DNA of 64,000 nucleotides. Origin: Aulostomus chinensis (lineage: Eukaryota; Chordata; Actinopteri; Syngnathiformes; Aulostomidae). Shown piece by piece: positions 1-15,100 of this stretch. Numbering within the stretch: position 1 is the stretch's first letter; each line of letters opens with the position of its first letter. The notes under the pieces are model-generated. The model ran no database searches. It had not been told where the DNA came from and was given only the letters and a program-made list of their open reading frames with translations. Position numbers and translations under genes: made by a program. The DNA lies in assembly GCA_037954235.1 (NCBI GenBank), contig JBBMOA010000013.1, positions 23,183,692-23,247,691 of the forward strand, written 5' to 3'.

Positions 1-148
1 GGTGATAAAGGTTCCTGTAGTAACCCACCGAACGGACAGTCTCCATGGTGTAGCGGGCTACGCTTGGCATGGTGACAGCAGAAAGCCGGTCCAGGGAGTC
101 GAAATCAAATATGTATTGGCGCTGACTATGGAGCAGGAGGACCATGGA
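1..148 (-). CDS. tenm3: Teneurin exon 23 (partial): YD shell
   Basis: Codes for SMVLLLHSQRQYIFDFDSLD, RLSAVTMPSVARYTMET and VRSVGYYRNLYH, continuing past the left edge. Starts on a codon boundary after AG at 150-149. In teneurins this exon is long and carries more YD repeats, so only its beginning is here. Confidence 0.96.
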
Positions 149-3100
149 CTGGGGGGGAGAGCAAAATAGCAAGTGTTTTCTTGAGTTGCGTGATATTTAA
201 TGCATGAAATGTGTGTAATGCCAAGCAGGATAAGTGCAGACAGAGCGAGTAAAAACTTCCTGTTTGAGACGGGGAGAGAAGGGGGTATGAAAAATGCACC
301 AGCGAGTGCCAACTATCTGTTGTGGGAGCAGCTGCCAATTGTGTTGGACTCATTTGTCTGTAGAATATAAATAGTTATCGGCAGTGCTTTGAAATTTGAA
401 CAATTATGTCCCAACACCACAGAGGAACACTGCTGGAAAGGACAATATATATTCTTTCAGTAACATTCAAGTACAGTCAGTGCCAGAGGTATCAGTGGCT
501 GCTTTTATTTACTCGTACCCATGGTAACGACTTTAATTAATTTACAATAAATGCAGCTGGGAGTGCTGGCTGTCTTATGAAGGTTTACCATCCTCCCTGT
601 TGAAATGTCATGCCCAGTCAGCCTGAGCTACATTGGGCTTCCCTGCGCTCCCTGAGCTCTCCGCGTTCCTCATGTCAGTGTGTTGACGCGGCATCTTCAG
701 GTCACGCAATGAAAGGATGAGGAAAGGAGTGGCTGAGGAAAAATCTGCACGCTTTTAACAGTTAAACATCTCGGCACTGTCTTAACCCAACAACTAAAGA
801 ATATTTATGTAAAAGAGGAATTTACATCTTATGAGAGCTGAGCACATGTGCCACAAAAATATTTTTTTTTATCTTGTAGCTCAGAAACGGATTTGACTTC
901 TACAATTCCCAAGGAATGTTCCTGTACAGCTGTACTTACTGTGTTTACTCACTTGTTAAATTTGTCCTCAGATCTGGCTACTATGGTGAGAAGTATACTC
1001 GTATGTTGGTAGGACTCTGGCCAGTAAGCGTCATGTGAAAGTGTCTGCAAGTTTCAGCTAATTTACATACATTTTACGCTGTAAAAACCAAGGTCTTACC
1101 ATATAAATTTATAGTTGGAAAAAAACAAACAAAACACACATCATTAGATTTACACTTAACAAGTAGCATCTTAATCATAAAATATTTCTGTTTTCTATAT
1201 TTCTATTTCTACTTTAATATATTCTTACTCGAAAAGAAAATCTCAGGAACATGTTTTTTGCTTGTCGTGAATAAAATGTTTCTACCACTGGAACCAGCTG
1301 AGGATTTCAGGGAAATAAACATTCTATTGTCTTTAAAGCAACATACTAAGAAGATGAAACACATTTTTATCTTATAGTAAGTGACAGAGCAGAAATGTAC
1401 CATATCTGTCTCCTCAGGCTTTTACAATGATACCAACTACTTACGTTCCCGGCTTCGTCTCGCTGATGTTAAGCGCGGCGGACGGCCCCGGTGTATTTTG
1501 AGCTGCAATGAGATTTCTTTTGACCAAAATCAGATGAATATCGTTGGCAAGACTTTGGTTTTTGCAACGTACCATCGAACTCACTGTATTGGAGTGAGCT
1601 TAAAAGTCATTTTCATCTGCAGTCACTTGGCAGGTCATAAATAAAACATCCCTGCAGTCACTTTAAAACAGGACGGGGCACATGATTACAAAAAAAGTTC
1701 CTCAGCTAGTCTGCAGGTCTGCCCCCTCTCTCTCTATTACACATCGACTATAAACACAGCTGCGATGCATTCAGAGTCAGGTCAGCGAGCCGAGCTGAGG
1801 ATTCTCCTATCAAGCACTACCACACATTTTCTAGGACAAGAAATATGTGATTAAGGCAGCGAGTAGGTCAGGACACCCACTGGTTCTGGGGCTGTGATTC
1901 TTTGGCCGACCCTGATATATTACAGAGAAGCAGTTGGATATCCTGGTTAAATCACTACACCGTACCTCCTCGAGGAGCTCATTGATGATACCTACAGATG
2001 CTCCTGTGGATGCACTCCTGCTGAATAGTTTTATTGAAGCTTATGTTCGTACAGTAATGATTTTAAATCTGCAGTTAGTGTGGAGCAATTACAGCCCCTG
2101 TGCCTCTGTAATAAGCAGAATGGTGAATGTGGAGCTTATAATTATTTTGAAATAAGCCTCTTCAGGGTGACCTCCGCTTGGTGCTCGGGTTTCGATTCGC
2201 CCCGTAGCCATAAAGACTCCCTCGCAGTATCTTGCGTATCAGCTGGTCGTTTTCTCTTACCTGCTCCAGGTAGGTGTAACTCCATATCTTCCCATCAGCA
2301 AACACTCTGGACACCAGGCGGCCTTGGCTGTCATACTCCAGTCTCTCCATGGTCGGACCCCTCTGCAGGGCACTGATTTGCCCGCTGCTGGTGCGGCTCA
2401 CATTAACCGGCAGTAGCTTACTGCTGGGCACCCAGAGCACCGGGTGACCGGCTGTGTCATATATAATTTTCAGAAGGAACTTCCTGTGGTCGTCATAAAT
2501 CTTCTCCGTCCTCAGGGTGCGGTCATAATCGACTGAAAGAATGTTCCGTCCATTCACCTGTGGAAGGATTTGATTTTTGTAAGAAAAATGACACTGCCTC
2601 TGACTGCCAGCGATAACTTTTCCATCATGTTTGAAAATAATGACGTGCACAGATTATATTAGAATATAAAGAAAAGCTCATTTGGATGTCGGTCACATGT
2701 TCTGGTCAGACCGGCTCTTCTAACCGCATTCCGGGAGATTTTCACTACAGTTGTCAGAGAGATTAACACCCCCTTCACGAGGCTCATTAAACGGAGAGAC
2801 ACTCCGACGATTGTTCAGGTAAATCACAACCTCCGAAATTTATTGGAGACGATAATTACTCTGTGGTAAAGCAACCAGCCGAGCTGAGATCAAGAAGCAG
2901 TGTATCTTATAAATCTGGGTGTCAGATACTAAGGAGGAGGTGGACTTGGGTACAGTGCTAGAATATTGATGAACTCTCATGTCAGGATATAAAAGTTGAT
3001 GTGAGCAGTAAATTCAAATGGAAATAAAGGATTACAGAAATATTTTTGCAAGGCTAGATTAAGGGCAGTGACACATGCACAGACATAAAATAACATCTGA

Positions 3101-6100
3101 CATTTTTTTTTTCCCCTCTCCTGATTTTTAGTATCAACCCAGGTTTGCTCTGCTCTTTTTAATACACAATTATTTGTACGTGCTTACCCGAAGCTTGCGT
3201 CCAAACACAATCACTTTCCCCCTGGCTTGTTCTTTGCGGAAGCGCCACTCAACCAAGTTTTGCCCGCTCTCCCCTGGCAAGCTCATGTTACGTCTGGCTA
3301 CAGTCGGGTTGGCAGCTCCTGCCAGGATGTGGGGCTCTGTCTGGTAGTGGGTGTCCATCCCGTTGGCATATGTAATCCTCAGCGAGTTGTCAAAGCCCAC
3401 TTGATAGCTACTTCTACATTGGTCTGTTGACAGTGAAGAGAAAGTGTAACTTAGCACGAGAGGAATAGGAATCATTACAAGCCGGAATTCATTTTATCGA
3501 CAGACTCCTGATTTAATATTTAAAATGTGAGCGTTTTCAGATGAAAAGATGGAGCATGAATGATGTGCTGCAATAACTGGACCATCTGGCTATCAAGAGA
3601 GTGGAAACCATTTAGATATGAGGTTGATGTGTCTCCTTGACACCCGAACCCACACACAGTGAGAGTAATCGTTTACACTGACATCTGTCAGACCCTCTGA
3701 GCTGTAATGATACACGACTTAAGCTTACTCAACATTGCCCCAGCGACCCCAGAAACAATGACAAATAACCACTTATAAAAACAGCTCCCCGGTGCAGGCT
3801 TACCCTGAGACAGAGTGTAGAAGGCACGGATGGTTGAGGTATTCGTGGTGATGCTGATCTCCTCCTCCGTCAGGGAGCTTTCAATGTCCACCATCAAAGC
3901 GCTGTATATGTCCGTGTACAAGTTATTCACCATTCCGGTGGGGAATGTGACGTTCATTAGCCGTCCTTCACTGTCATAGCTGTTTGACAAAAGAGAACGT
4001 CGAATGACAAAGCAGTGATATGTTGGTGGACTCCCGGTGCCACTGTGTTCACTTGAAAGCTCTTTTCTTCTTCTTCTTGAGCAGGACATTGACTTTATTC
4101 CAATTAAAATGTCATCTTTTTTTTTGTTGTTGTTCTTTTTAAAGTTGGATTTTCATGGCGTAAGTGAAGGGGTGTCAAACGGAAGCACAATCAAAATATT
4201 TGATAGGGATGAATGACATCCCTTCACATAAAAACATGCAAAAGAAGGAAATACAGACTTGTAACGAATTTAATTATATGGATGATTGATGTGACATAAT
4301 ATCAACAGAATGCTTTGCTTTTCAGCTACAGTGAGGACGTCATTAATGGCGTGATTACACAAGCCAGGAAAAATTTAATCACTGAGAGGACATGTCGCTG
4401 AAATAAAATGTGACAGGCCAGGTGGCTGAGAATAATGAAATATAACCAGTAGTTTTTCTCAACTTTACTTTTTAAAACATATGCTTGTCAACACCAAGAC
4501 ACAAGTTCTCTCGTTACACATCTGTATTTCATGACGGAACATTTGATTGTGGGTATTTGTGACTTTTATGGTACTAAATCTTACAGCAGATGTTTACTTC
4601 AATACATTTCAACGCCGCTTTGCATCACATGTTAATATCGCTTTTAACATTTGTAAACATAATCAATAGCAAGGGGTGAATTATCCATTAATCCAATCAG
4701 AACTGGCAGGAATGTCAGTATAATGTGAATAATGAGCTTCCAGCTGGGAAAATTCACATGAACATGAAGTAATTTTTAAAAATAATTAATATATTTGTTA
4801 TCACATATGATGTGTAATATGGTGTTAATGTTAATGTTGAGGCAAATTAGCTATAAAATTGATTTACTAGCGTTAACGAATCAGGCAAAGCGATATTTCA
4901 GTGTATTTATGTCCTATTCGGACTTTCTTAGCACACAAATGCGACTCATCTTCTTTGTGGCGTCCATGTTGTTCCCACATCACGACTCAAATCAGGAGAA
5001 AACATCTCAGCTGAGGGAAACTCTGACTTTCTGACATCACATGAATGCAGCAGGAGTCTTGCTCGATAATACAGGGCACCCACTTTTTTAAGTTGACGAC
5101 AGATTTTGAAGTGAGTGAAGTGGCTTAGCGCAAATGTTACCTGACCTTTGCGAGGACATGTTTCACCATGTTGTGGACCCAGAATACATTTTGCCTTATT
5201 ATACATTAAGCATTATAAAACGCAGGTTCTTACTTGTTTGAGGTGGTTTTACTTTTGCCGAAACACATTTTTGTCTTTTTACTTAAGAAGTAGTACTTTC
5301 CCCACTACTGCCTACTGTCAACTTAACATTCTATTTTTAATCAAAACTTCTGTTGCTCCTCTTGTCTCACTCATCACATTAACAACACATGACACATTTA
5401 TTCAAGTTAAAAATAAAGAGGAAAAGGAGCATCCTTGAAGTCTAACTAGGCTATTTTACAGATCGGAGGCAAATTTTATAATTAGGATTCAATTAGATAT
5501 GCACCCTAAAGCAGTTTGCAGGTAAGTGAAGTAACCAATTATAGAGTAAACTTGTACCGAGCTATGAGACAAGGAGGAACACACACAGTTACGCACATGC
5601 ATACACACAACATTGTGTCTTTTTACCTCATTACCTGAGGTTTTATTTAGAATTTTGGTGTCAGACTTGGCGCAGTAGGAGGTCAGCAGCTCAAACAAAC
5701 TTGTTTAATAAATCCTAATTTTTAAGCCTGTTAATTGTGTCTCCTCAGGCAATTTTTTTTTTTTTAGTACTTAATTGCAACATAAGCTACCAGAATGCAA
5801 AATTAATTTGTTTACATAATTCACATTAGAAAGTCGGAGGGAAGTTTTATTTGTTGAATGAGCAGGTTGCAGATGCAGGAGGCCTAAATCAGTCGTAAGT
5901 CAAATGGCTTGTGAATGCACTTACTCATAGAAGGTTGTCCAGCCGATCTCTGAAGTCTTCGTAGCCAGCAGGCCGTTGTTGCCATGATAAGTAAGAAGCA
6001 CCAGCTCTTGGCCCTGAGCTGTGAGAGTCTTCAGCCCTCCATTGGTGCCCATGGTGAGCCAGATCACCTGGTTGTCGGGGGCGACTATACGCACCGGCAT

Positions 6101-9100
6101 ACGGTTTGGGTCTCTGCGTATTCTCAAGGTGTTTCCGTTGCTGTCTGTCACGGCTGTGATGTCATTCTCTGTGCTGTAGCTGAAAGTGTATTTCAAGTCG
6201 CCAGTGAGGAGACTTGCAGTGTGTTGGTGGGTGCCGTTGCTATCAAATACATACAGCTCCTGGGCATCAGGGGACGCCACCTCGTATGTACTGGCAGAAG
6301 AAGTCAATGTTGGCCCGTTTCTGGAGATGGCTCGGATGCGGATGTTGCCCAGGTCTGCCATGTAGAGTGTTCCATCTGGAGCTGCCACTAAAGAAGACGG
6401 GGCATTGAGCCTTGCATCTTTGGCATAGCCGTCCCCTGTCTGGTAACAGTCACAGTTGGCATCATTCTTGCAATCACAGTCGGACAGAGCTCCGGCCAAG
6501 TGTGTTATCTCGCCATCCACAGAAACCTTCCGGATCCTGCTCATCTTCCTCTCGTCTGTCTCCGCTATGTAGATCGCGCCATGGTAAGATATGGCGATGG
6601 CAACAGCAGATTCCAGAGGGGTTAACTGCGCCCTCTGACCACCTGCCACGCCGCGTTCCAGGCCAGCTAATGGACAGTGGATGGGACGACCAGCTGCGAT
6701 GCTCACTTGACCGTCCTCAGTGATGCGCAGTACTATATTGTTGTCCAGGACGTAGAGCGAGTTGTCCATGGGGCTAACTGCGAGGTCAGTGGGCCACTCC
6801 AAGATCACCTGAAGAACAGGACATGAACGCATCACTGGAAACATTCAGATTCAGCTATTTGTGAATTCATGAGCCATAACGGATTATAATTAATGTCCAT
6901 TTCATAATCCTTCTCTTTGACTCACGATGCGCTCCACTGACTCAAGCGTGAACGGAGAGCATTTACGTACAGACGCATTAACACATCCCACATTTGCAGG
7001 CAGAGAAAAACAACTACGTATGGATGTAACAGAGAATTTTTTTCATTTATTAAAGATGAAATTAATCTATTTCCATTAGTAGTCACGGTGCACTTGCAAT
7101 GAGAGATTTAACGGAATGCGGTATGAAAAAGAAATCCTCTGTTCCACCAGTCAAACAATGTGTATTCACAAAGGTTTTCAAGTAAGTGAAGCATATCTGA
7201 TTGATGGTTGAGACGGCGGCTGGTGGAAGAATCAAATATGCTCCAAATAAAAACCTTTTTTTAAATTTTTATCATGAACATTTGTCTCATTTCTAGTCCA
7301 TGTACACCTAGAACAACCACACAATAGGCAGAATTTCAGTTAGCTGTACAGAAAAGGAACTGCAGATGTCACGACACCTGAACAAGCAACCTTTAACCTC
7401 TTTTACTGTCAGATATTTGGAATTTATAAAGTACAAAAACATTTTATAATCAATTTCCCAAGTTGCTTACAACAGGAAAAATATCTCCCAAAGAAAACAT
7501 GGGACAGTTCGCAAATTTACACATTCCTGGGTGATTGTGTGATAGGAAGTGCGCTTCAATTTGATATGACTCAAATGTACGCCGTAAGATTTCGAGTTTT
7601 GGTGAAAGGTATGTCACCTTTAATCTGTAGTCTCTATTAGGCTTGTGTGTCAAAAGTGCAAAATAAAATTTCAATCAGATTTGAGGAAAAGAAAACGATT
7701 ACAGGATGAAAGACACTTAAGGTTATAATAGCTTTCCTCGTCATCCGTGGCTGCAACAAAAGCTGAGAGGACATAAGACAAACACTTTGATCTTATTGAG
7801 ATTCTATGTGTTATGTGATTCTTATGTTTCAGGTAATGAGATTTTTAAGCTTAGTGCTTCAGTGTGGAGGTACCTAATCATTTTCCACAATTAGACAAAG
7901 ATAAAGTGTGGCATTTAAATCGAAATGTTTCAATGGAGTTCGTCAGTGCTTTATCTCCACTGGAGCGGCAAAAATAACCTTCACACCCTCCTGCTCCATT
8001 CGAGCTGCCACCTGAGTCTCTCCCCCCCTATTGGGTGATCAATTAGCTATATCAAATTTATTTTAAAAAAATGTGTACAACACATTTAACACTTGGGAAT
8101 GAGAGTAGTCAGCACATCTTGGAAAAATAACAAGTTCATATTACAATCCAAAGTAACATGAACTACGCGATGCCAACATCACAATCTGCTTGTCAGAAAT
8201 GTGTCAGCGGATAAAAAACATATTTGTCACAGCACATGCGGCTCGCTCGGCCTTGAAATGTGTAATGTGTCATTAAAACTGTCAAAACACTCCTGAATTG
8301 TGCTTTTTCACGGGGTGATGATAATAAAACACACTGCCTTTGAGGTGGCAGATAGTTAAAATGCACCAAGCCAGTTCTCTTGCTTAGACGCCTGAAGAGA
8401 ATCACAGTCTCGCCAAAGACCACTTTTACCGGCTCGTAGCAAATGACTGAGCTAATTGGCAAAAAGTAACAAACTAAAACCTTTGTCCTCCTGTTCTCTA
8501 ATGTTCTTCCCCTTCATGTTAACCGCCCACACCTACACACACACCCACACACACACTCTATTTATCATTCATCAAAAAGTTTAAACAGCCAGTGAACACA
8601 CAATTATTTCCTCCCCGGCACCTGTTTTTCTAGTGTTTCTTTCTATTATCCAACTTCATAATCGCATGCAAGAACGTTGGTGAGCTCTTCCGTCAGGGTC
8701 ATTCGGTTCTGACTGCTGCAGTCCTGCCTATCTACTTTTGAAGTGTTTTGTTTGTAGTCTTGCACTCTGCAATCTCTTTCCGTTTAAGATGATCTGCATT
8801 AGAACATCAGGAAACTAATTAAAATGTAAATTGGTTAGTTAAAACAGAAAAACAAAAAAAAATTGTCGGGTGTGCTCGTGAAAGAGGTTGGAGAACTTGA
8901 TCCTGCGGCAGTTTCACTCTCAACAGCCGATCCACTTTAAAATTCACTTTCTGCAGAAACGGATATAAAGGAAACTGTGAATGCATTCATTTTCATATCA
9001 TAAAAGCCTTTTTTGGGGGGGTTTTATTTTCTTCAATATTCAATTCTGGAGCAGTAGTAGGAGGAAGGATATTATTTTTAAGCACAAGAAGCTGCAGTTT

Positions 9101-12100
9101 TACATCGGTGGAAGTTTCATGGCATTGTAAAGCTCTGACCTATTGTGTGGGAATAGTGGGCCTCTCTTATGTCTCCTCCCTCACAAATAGATGGGACATT
9201 TTATTGGACAAAGCCGACGTCCTCAGGCAACCGTAGAAGACATTTTTATGTGCGATGGACTTGGACTGAGGGCTGCTTCATTATCATGTATGGTGTAAGT
9301 GTCCTGCATCCTGAGTATTTCTAGTGGAACACTGAACACTAATTCAACTCCAGCCACATCAAAACAGCCCCCCAACCTGAGTAATTATTCCTCCCCCCAC
9401 ATCATCTGCCGTGACCAGAAAACTCATCTCACTCCCCCCCCAAAAGAACAAAGAAAAAAACACTTCATGTCTCCACTTCCTGCCTAAATCACACCTTTCC
9501 TCCTGTACTCTGAGAGAAAATCCTCTGCTCTTATTTAGTGAAGAGCAAAGTAAGAAAAAGCAACAAAAAGCCCCTCTTTCCAGCTTCTTCACCTTGATGG
9601 TGTCCTGAGCAAACCTTACTCGGCTGAATCTTTTGAACGAGAGTTCTGGCCCAGATGGCAGAAACAACGTGTCATAACAAAGCTCCGTCTAGGAATAAAA
9701 CTGGCTGGAACGATCACATAAGAAAGATCACATCCTAGAAACACAATCATCTTTTAAAAAAATAAAAAATAAAAAAAAAACAGTGGAAAAATGAACTGCG
9801 TGTACTGCACGGATATAAAATCTTAACACAGCAAAATGTGAGATCGTGGCAAATTTGTGAAAACACCAGACTTTTAATAGAATGATCCAGAGTGAGCCAG
9901 AGCCAGCGGCAACTGACATTCAGCAACTGACCGGTTGAAGTGCGGCCATTCAGGCCCGCTGACATGGGGGCGTGTAATCGAGTATGTCGTTCCTCCTGGG
10001 AGGCACAAAAGTGCCCTCTAACCTGTAAATAATCTGCCATAATACTTTGTCAAATAAAAATACGTAGGAAATCCTCTTGTCCTCAGGCACGGGCAAAACA
10101 CTCGATTGGCCTGCCACTATTAATCAAATACGATTCTTATAGCTCCGCTAAAGATCCTGAGAGTGCTTCAGGCTTTCAGACCTATGATTTAATTTAGATC
10201 GCCTCCAAAAATCCTTCACTTAATACTTTTTTGTTCCATCTTTGGACTAAATTCCATCAAAATCCATCCATTCATTTTGGAGATATTCTGCTAACAATGA
10301 AGCACACACCGCCGATCACATCACCTCCATGGTGGAGGCAGTAATATAGACACTATAACACTCCTTAATTCTATCACCTGACAAAACAGAACAGTCATAT
10401 TTTTTGAGTATAATCTAAATTTATATTTGCCTTTGTTGTTTTAAATAGAAATACAGAGTGTTCCAGGTTGGATGTGGCCGGCAAAAATTGTGAAATTATC
10501 AGAGAGGAGATTTGTACGGTGCCCTGAAGGGGTGGCATAGAGAGGGGAAAAAGAAAAATCCATCAATAAGTTCCTGCAAAACTTTTGTAAGATCAGGTAG
10601 TATGTGGTCAGTGCAAAAAAAAAAAATAAAAAAAAAATCAATGGTTGAAAAAAAAAAAAAACATGCAAAAGTCTTCTAGATTCCATTAAGTAAAGTTGTT
10701 GTTGGGTTTCTCTTTCAACCATCGATTTTTTTCGCAAGTCTGACTTGAAAATCCGTTACCCAAGATTATGATCCTTGACAAGATGACTTATACTGCTCGT
10801 ATGATATATAACGTATATAGTTATGCAGCGTGTTCCTGTACATGAATGATGAATCATGGGTGAGACAAAAGGAGCCAGCAGAAGGGCGGGGCTCCAAGCT
10901 GTCAGGCCCGTCAGTGTAAGAGTCACCTGATTGATGTCCATGCTGTTGTCACAGGTCAGGGGGCGAGCTGATGTCAAGTCGTTGGAACCGAGGAAAGTGG
11001 AGATGATGCCGTTCTGGTCCACCTTTCGGATCGTGGTGCCGTCGACAAAATAAATCAGACCGTTCTTATCCGCGGCGATGCCTCAGGTAAGAGGAGAAAG
11101 AAAACAGGATGGTAAAAAAACAAAAAAACAAAACTTGTGATAACAGGAAAACATGGTTGATATGCAGCATCTCAGCTTGCATGACTCAGTGGACGGAACA
11201 TGATGGATACATGTGTCAAGCTTGCCATCCCATTATTCAGGTCACTGCAAAAAGCACAGCCATCAATAATTCACAGACTGCTTTTCTGGTATTAAATAAT
11301 TTCTCAGGCAGAAGTGGGAAAGGCTGTATTCATACTGTATATATGCACTTGCTGCGGCTGAGAAACCTCCTCTCTAATGTCAATGACTGCTGTATTTAGA
11401 AGATTTTCTACCCCCAGCAATCATCAACAATCTGCACGCCATTAAAGACATGAATGAGCGAGGGAGCGGAAATGACAGCTTTGGTCAATTTCTCTTGGAA
11501 GGGTGAAAGACATGTAGTTGCCATGGTGACAACAGTGGACCAAATTGTCTCAGTGATTGAGTGTCAGCTTGGAGTTGCAAGTGTCAGCCACACCAGTGCG
11601 GAGTTGCAATAACCAAACTGGGGAAATGCATTCAGAGGCCACGCCAGCTGCCACGTCGCTCTCGGTGTTAGCGCGCTGTTTAATAGAGACCAGCACCTAT
11701 GAGAGTGCAGTCACACGTCACACAAGTGGGCTGTTTTCAATTCTCCACATTTCTTTTAACATTCTGCTGTCTGAATCTAATTCTCACCACTGAGAGTTGT
11801 TTATCTCGAGTAGGTGCGGTCAGGGATTTTTCTGTCTTTCTTTCTTCTTCTTCTTCTTTTTTTTTTTTTTAAAGAGAATTTAAAATATTTTGAATCCACA
11901 TAAACTTCAGTTTTCCTGCCAGAGTCTGATTTCTTCTTGAGTGGAGTCTTTAAAAGCTTCTATATAAGGTGAGTGGTTTGGTTTGACCTGTGGCTGGGTC
12001 TGCACAAGATTGCTTTCTGCTAAAACATTGACGAGCTGCGGGACCCCACGGTGAATCCGAGGGGGCTGGCTATTTGACCGTCTGCGATTCTCAGACAGAT

Positions 12101-15100
12101 GAAAAGTGTCAAATCTGAGCAGAGTTCACCAAATGTCAGAGAGCAGAAAAAAAAAAATTGAGCCATCTGCTGTTTCTTCGCTGGTCTTGGCTTCCACCCA
12201 CTCCATCATTAGAGTCGCTCCCTCAGATTGCCTTCACTCAAACCTTTACCACCCAGCTGAAGCTAAGCTGTTGCCATCAGAGCGGGCAACAACTCGCGCA
12301 AAACAATTCATCTCAGTCTTTTCATCTAGAATAATAATTTATAGAAAAGTGAGCAATTCAACCCCAAACGGCTATGTGTTCTTTCATCCCAGACAATGGT
12401 TTGTGCATAACAGGTACATGGACTCAGATAGTTGTTAGTATAAGCTTTAAAAGTCTGGGAACTTTCAAAAGAGCTGTCTGAAACAAAAACCACTTGAAAA
12501 GAATACACATTCATCCATTATATAGAGGTTAGAACAACTTCATGCTACGCAGCAGCAGCTCAAATGAACAAAGCTCGCTCTCATTTTTTTTTTGCTGCTG
12601 ACTTTTACCTGAACAAAGACTTGGCACTGAGCCCACATGAATCTAGCAGTTGCCACTCTCCACAGAGAAACCAATCACTGTCCGCCCCTCCGTTTCAGTG
12701 CAACATCTTCATTAGTTTGTAATGTTACCTTTGGGTCCGGTGAGAGAGGCCTCTGGAGCCTTGCCTCCATCACCACAGTGGTTCTCATCAAAGGGCAGGC
12801 AGTGTTCCCCAGTTCCTGCCACCACTTCTGCATTAGACTGCAGATCCTTGGCACCGGTTAATGTTTTTGGTCGGTAGATCCTTCGGGAGTTTGTGTCCGA
12901 CACGTACAGCTGGCCAGTTACTGGATCAGTTGCCAGGTAATAACGGTGCGCTGGGTTGTTACTGTACACAAGACAAGAACTCTGTGAGATATTGTTACAG
13001 AAGGAGGAGTGTTTTTGACTCTTTCTTGTGACGTATTTAAAGTCCGGTGAAATTCAGTTCAGGCAGTTGATTATGATGCCCTTTTCCTGGGAGCTGACAC
13101 TGTTTCCCAGAGTAATTTGAGTTTTAAAACTGTTTAAAAGCAACACTTCAGCGCCATCGTCTGGCAGGGAATGTCATTGCAGTCACCCGCACATGTCGCA
13201 GCTTCTGTCCTCGCCCGCTTTCTCTGTTGACGCTGTTCGGCTGTAAAATGGTCAAACAACCAGTACAAAGTGATTTTTTTATTTTTTTTGACGATCAGAA
13301 TTTGGGCCACTCAGTATGAGAAAATTTGGAGTCTATATGGTTAATTTATTTACCCACAGTCAAGTTAGCGGCAGGCTAACCGAATGTAGCCAGCTTTGCA
13401 GGCACATGCTCTGCCCATGGACCGTGCTCTGTATGCATCCTCCTCCTTTTTCGACCGCTGACTCCCTCAGTCACTCACTCCTCCGAGGAAGACTGTAGGA
13501 AGTCGGCGATCCAAACTTGTCAAGGTAGAAAAGTACAGTGGGCGAAGATAAAACGTCACGTTGTGTGTAATACAGAGAGTCGTGATGAGCATTTTTATTG
13601 TATGAACTCATCTGGTGAGGGCTTGAATGTGAGGGACGTCCATTTATTTGAAAATATGAAGCCCTATAGCTTTCAACAGGAAACACTTCACGCAGAAGCC
13701 GAAAGCCTAACGGGTCCTGCTCTCCTATGCCGTTAATGTTTCATGGAAAGACACAGCAGAAACTTAATACTAGTGTTCCATCAGGTTACATTCTCATCAT
13801 TTTAGCTGACATTAAGAATCTTGTTTTCACACACACACACACACACAAAAAAATCAGACAATTGCGAATTAAGCATAACTTATTTATTTTGCATTCCAGT
13901 TGTGGCTTAAATATAAACCCCTATTACCAATTTCAAATTAATCGCAGTGTCGTCATGTATGGAGATAATGAGCCGCAGAGAGAAATACTGTCTATTTTTA
14001 ATGTTGCGAAAAACTGTGTGAAGAATTTCCATCGTAGGAAATAAGGTTGCGAAGATGGAAGTCAAACAGAATTTCAGAGGAAAGCACTGCAGCGGGGTTC
14101 CAGCGAACAAAGCAGAAAGGATAACTTCTGTGCCAGATCATTTCATTTGTTATCACTCCCATGTGGAGGGTGGCCTTTGGGAATTACTGAAATGACTGCT
14201 GTATGTTAATTAAGTGCAACAATTAATGGCGTTGAGTTTGGCCGTCTAATTCTGCTGATGTGAATTTTTTTTTTCTCCAAAAAACTGTCTCATAATCGAA
14301 ACCCCTTCCCCCTCCCCTCCCCTCCCCGCCCCCGAATCACACAGCACACCAGTCAAACACTTTTGCAATATCGCACCAACTTGAAGAGTGTTTGCTCCAT
14401 TTAAAAACTCAATATGCTGAAAAACTTTTAAAATTAACCTTTGCTATTAAAGCACAGTGTTGATGCATAACAGGTGCTTAAGTATCATTAAAGAGCTCAA
14501 AACAGAAGCGGTTAAGATGAGAAATGGCCGGCTTCATAGTGAAGTCATAAATACGGCTCCTCCAGAGATACTCCAGCCAATGCCGGTTGGCTCTGGAAGT
14601 GGATAATGTGACGGCAGAATAAATGCGGCAATGAAACATCTTTGTAAAATGATGAAGATGGAGTCGTAAAAGTTGACAGCTAATATGAGTCAAAGTAAAT
14701 GCCCAAAATAGGTGGCAGCTATGGAGTTTCTATAAAGAATTCAGCAAGGCTTGCATTAGCAACCCTTCCTGTTACAGTCAACCTGCAGGGGGTGGACATA
14801 ATAAATGAAACACCTGTGTAATATTATGCAGCCCAATACGCCAGCCCTGCAATAAATATTAACTTAGTGAAGCTTCTGCTGTTAAGACAGATGTGTAGTA
14901 AATTTTGATGCTTTATTATCTGCTCTCATATTTATTTATTTATTTTTTATCACCCAAGTAAACTTAGAGCTGCAAAAACGACCAAGCAACACCTCATAAG
15001 CATTTATGACAAAACTGACTGCTCTCAGATCAGATGGTAGACATCACATATGTTCATCTGCAATTACAAAACAAGCTTTGGGATGACAACAGTGTCCCGG

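Noticed and set aside
2558..2650. Extension of exon 22 frame upstream into IIFKHDGKVIAGSQ
   Set aside because: The residues do not fit the family and an AG acceptor in the right phase precedes VNGRN.
5984..6723. Plus-strand frames opposite exon 19
   Set aside because: They are shadows of the strongly conserved minus-strand NHL/YD coding sequence; no recognisable product.
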